Origin: Nanobdellota archaeon
GTDB lineage: Archaea > Nanobdellota > Nanobdellia > Woesearchaeales > B3-WOES
NCBI GenBank assembly: GCA_023131705.1
Contig: JAGLZG010000165.1
Coordinates: forward strand, 1 to 7,382
DNA: 7,382 nt
Direction: 5' to 3'
Part shown: piece by piece, positions 4,620-7,382 of the stretch
Position numbering within the stretch: position 1 is the first letter of the stretch
Layout of the letters: each line of letters opens with the position of its first letter
Program-made: the position numbers and the translations under genes
The notes under the pieces: generated by a model
Databases searched by the model: none
The model's input: the letters and a program-made list of their open reading frames with translations, nothing else
Told to the model about the DNA's origin: nothing

Positions 4620-7382
4620 AAAAAATAATACTAATTTTAATAAGTTTGATTTTGATGTTAGGTTTAGTTGGTGGTGTTAGTGCTGAAACATTGGATGTAT
4701 GTCAAGATGGCTGTACTTACAGCATAATTGCATCAGCAATAGATGCTGCAGGACTAAATGATATTGTTGAAGTGCAGGATTCTGAAACTTATGATGAAGG
4801 AATATTAATAAACAACAAAACAAATTTGATAGTTAGGGCAGCAGCAGGACAAACACCAAAGATTAACTCCCCTGTTCAGGGTATACAGTTAATGTATTGT
4901 ACAGATGTTACTGTTGAAGGATTTGATGTAACTTCTGTTGACCATGGATTAAGGCTTTTTTGCGATGTTTTTGATTCTACTATCAGAAACAATTATATTC
5001 ATGATATAGGCAGTGAACTCTTTCAAACAGGATCTAGCTGGGACCATTCTACAGGTTGTCCTCGGAGTAAATTCGAGACAGCAGGTTATAATACTGTAAC
5101 AGGAAATTTAATCGAAAACAACAGGTTTGAAAATGCTAATGGAAGGGCAATGGAATTTTACACAGGAAGCAATAACATAATCAGGGGAAATAAATTCCAT
5201 TATTCTGATGATTTTATTTTTTGGGAATACTTTGGTAATCCACCACATGTATTTGATAACATAGTTGAAAACAACACATTCTATGGTTTTGGTGATGGAG
5301 ATGGAACAGGTTATAATACACATGGAGTAAAATTAGATGGTACTCATCAAATAGTTAGGTACAATATAATCTTTGATAATGATAGATATGGTATATCAAT
5401 AGGCGGAGACAACCACGAAATATATCATAACACCATTGTTCACAATGGTGGCTATAACAATTATATTAACAGCGTATCTGGCTCAAATGATGCTGGAGGC
5501 ATAGCTGTTTATTATGACTCTAACAACATTATCGTCAGGGATAATATTGTTGTAAATGCAATGGATTATGGTTTGCTTAAAAGATCAAGTTCAAAAACTT
5601 GTACAGGATGCACATGGGACAATAATCTTGTGTATAATGTCCTGAATCTATCTGGCGAGTTAATAGTCCAGACAAATCCTTTATCTGGAGATCCTTTATT
5701 TACTGATTATGTTCCAACTGAACTTGGAGCACCAAACACAGGCGTTTATAGTGATACAATCTGGGAATTCACCCCACAATATGGTTCACCAGCATGCGGT
5801 ACAGGAATTGCATCAGATGGGGAAGACTTTGTAGGAGCATTGGCATGTCCAGAACCACCATCAGAAGTTTGGGTAGATGATGGGGGAGATTGTGGGGAAA
5901 ACAGTCCCTGTTATACTAATATACAAGACGCAATAGATGCAGTCGCTGAAGAAGGAACTGTTAATGTTGCTGCTGGAACTTATTACCCTAGTAATATGGG
6001 GGGAGAAGATTGGAATAGGATTATGATTGATAAAAGTTTAACTCTAAAAGGGGAAGGAAGTTCTTTGACTATTTTAGATGAGAACCATGAAGCAGGGGTA
6101 CACACTACTCTTTTATGGATAACTGCTTCAGATGTAAATGTTGAAGGATTTACAATACAAAATAGTGATTTTGGAGTTAGGGTTAATGGGTTAGGAGAGG
6201 ATCAAACAAATATTAATTTTAATGATGCTATTGTAACAGGAAATTATGGTTCTGGATTTGTTTTTGATGGTGAGGATGCTGTAAGTGGAGTAACATTTAC
6301 TGATTGTGAAGCTAATGATAATGGAAACAGAGGTATATATTTTGCTCCTGCAAAAACAGCTCAAGATGTTACTTTGACTGATACAAATGCAAGCAATAAC
6401 CAAATAATCGGATTCAATACCCAGGGTACAATGCAAGATTTGACTATATTTGGTGGAGAATTTAATAACAATGAAGGAGGCAACCCTTTTGGAACCACTG
6501 AAGGACCTTATTTTGGTTTTGGAATAAGTTTAGAGAATTGTGTTAATTGTATAATAAATAGTGTTGTTGCTAATTCAAATGGACTTAATGGACCAACAGA
6601 GATTACTTATGGAGAAGGACCTGAAGAAGTTAGTGGAGGAGCTGGTGTTGTAATTAAAGAAGATAGTGAAAATGTAGATGTTTTGAATTCGGAGATTAAG
6701 GATAATACAAATGGTTTATTGATTGAGTATTGGACACATTGGGCGACAGCAGAACCAACAAATTTAGAAGCGCACTATAATAATATTGAAAATAATAAGT
6801 ATTATGGATTCTTGAATTGGGGTCCAACCCAGACTGTTGATGCACAAAACAACTGGTGGGGAACTGCAACTGGTCCAAACACAGCAGGAGCAGATAATGT
6901 TAGTAGTAATGTTGACTTTGCTCCTTATTATACAGATGCTGGTATGGCAACATTATCAACAGAATATTCTGTTTGTGCTAGTGGATGTAATTATGTAAAA
7001 ATACAAGATGCAGTAGATGCTGCAAGTGCAGGAGATACAATTATTGTTAGTCCCGGAACTTACTCTGCAAGCACTAATGGAGAAATTTTTCCAATTATAA
7101 TAGATAAGTCATTAACTCTTAAAGGTGTCCAATTTGGAGTGGTCCCTGGAGTAGATGGTACAAGAGCAGGAGACGAATCATTCATAGATGTCACAACACA
7201 AAATTACGTATTTGACATTAGTGCTGATTCTGTGACCATAGATGGCTTTAAAATAAAAACTTACCCTACAGCACCCGTGAATGGTCCTGCTTGGATGATT
7301 CCTTATTATGGTGTGACTGTATACCAGGGCATTATCGCAGTAAACCTGACTGATTTACATATAAACAACAACATTATAGATA
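4616..7382 (+). CDS. Large secreted right-handed beta-helix surface protein with tandem units (runs off the right edge)
   Basis: The frame is open for 922 codons with no stop before the window edge. It starts with a signal peptide (MKKIILILISLILMLG..., predicted cut after VSA, residue 23). Three tandem units follow, beginning near residues 29, 418 and 787. Each opens with a cysteine pair (C29/C33, C426/C432, C787/C791), then a helix such as IQDAIDAA (I37, I436, I796); units 2 and 3 continue with a GTY strand and a SLTLKG strand. Between them are N-, G-, D- and T-rich strand repeats typical of parallel beta-helix (PbH1/NosD-like) proteins. Unit 1 ends with GDPLF (358-362) and GSPACG...VGALAC (390-411), the usual closing motif; unit 2 ends with NNWWG...GP (745-754). 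A CxxC (329/332) could bind metal or form a disulfide. Catalytic sites of a pectate lyase were not identified, so an adhesin or surface-layer role is an inference. The gene overlaps module B as ATGA. Confidence 0.88.
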   Translation, partial: MKKIILILISLILMLGLVGGVSAETLDVCQDGCTYSIIASAIDAAGLNDIVEVQDSETYDEGILINNKTNLIVRAAAGQTPKINSPVQGIQLMYCTDVTVEGFDVTSVDHGLRLFCDVFDSTIRNNYIHDIGSELFQTGSSWDHSTGCPRSKFETAGYNTVTGNLIENNRFENANGRAMEFYTGSNNIIRGNKFHYSDDFIFWEYFGNPPHVFDNIVENNTFYGFGDGDGTGYNTHGVKLDGTHQIVRYNIIFDNDRYGISIGGDNHEIYHNTIVHNGGYNNYINSVSGSNDAGGIAVYYDSNNIIVRDNIVVNAMDYGLLKRSSSKTCTGCTWDNNLVYNVLNLSGELIVQTNPLSGDPLFTDYVPTELGAPNTGVYSDTIWEFTPQYGSPACGTGIASDGEDFVGALACPEPPSEVWVDDGGDCGENSPCYTNIQDAIDAVAEEGTVNVAAGTYYPSNMGGEDWNRIMIDKSLTLKGEGSSLTILDENHEAGVHTTLLWITASDVNVEGFTIQNSDFGVRVNGLGEDQTNINFNDAIVTGNYGSGFVFDGEDAVSGVTFTDCEANDNGNRGIYFAPAKTAQDVTLTDTNASNNQIIGFNTQGTMQDLTIFGGEFNNNEGGNPFGTTEGPYFGFGISLENCVNCIINSVVANSNGLNGPTEITYGEGPEEVSGGAGVVIKEDSENVDVLNSEIKDNTNGLLIEYWTHWATAEPTNLEAHYNNIENNKYYGFLNWGPTQTVDAQNNWWGTATGPNTAGADNVSSNVDFAPYYTDAGMATLSTEYSVCASGCNYVKIQDAVDAASAGDTIIVSPGTYSASTNGEIFPIIIDKSLTLKGVQFGVVPGVDGTRAGDESFIDVTTQNYVFDISADSVTIDGFKIKTYPTAPVNGPAWMIPYYGVTVYQGIIAVNLTDLHINNNIID

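Noticed and set aside
5108..6878. Minus-strand open frames (5108-5323, 6191-6436, 6696-6878)
   Set aside because: All lie opposite the continuous beta-helix frame, which has a signal peptide and family motifs throughout.

Overview
The window looks like AT-rich archaeal DNA, most likely from a small-genome (DPANN-type) lineage. The domain call rests on a class I (archaeal-type) CCA-adding enzyme, a small NurA-like protein in the same operon, and three genes whose start codon lies 27-28 nt downstream of a TATA element, the spacing expected for leaderless archaeal transcripts. The lineage within Archaea is an inference.

Left part (1-2787, all minus strand): a tightly packed housekeeping operon reads leftward. 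It starts at a TATA box near 2770 and runs cca, then a COG2426 small integral membrane protein, then a polyprenol/diacylglycerol kinase-like membrane protein, then a NurA-like protein that leaves the window at base 1. Junctions are ATGA, GTGA and a 2-nt gap, so translation is probably coupled. Upstream of it, with its own promoter, is a HAD-like protein (2787-3491) that keeps the nucleophile motif but seems to lack later catalytic motifs.

Middle (3492-4619): a divergent intergenic region leads into a plus-strand locus of small unrecognised genes arranged as a duplicated two-gene cassette. Module A (about 106 aa when complete) is followed by module B (65-77 aa). In the left copy, A has lost its start codon and roughly its 3' two thirds, while B is intact. 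In the right copy both are intact, with a new TATA box 28 nt before the A start. The copies have diverged except for short blocks that are identical even at synonymous sites, the longest being 41 nt.

Right part (4616-7382): the right-hand B gene overlaps by ATGA with a very large secreted right-handed beta-helix protein. Its reading frame stays open for 922 codons to the window edge. It has a signal peptide and at least three tandem beta-helix units, each opened by a cysteine pair and the first two closed by recognisable end motifs. It is probably a cell-surface protein. The two small proteins before it are probably co-transcribed with it; their function cannot be read from the sequence.
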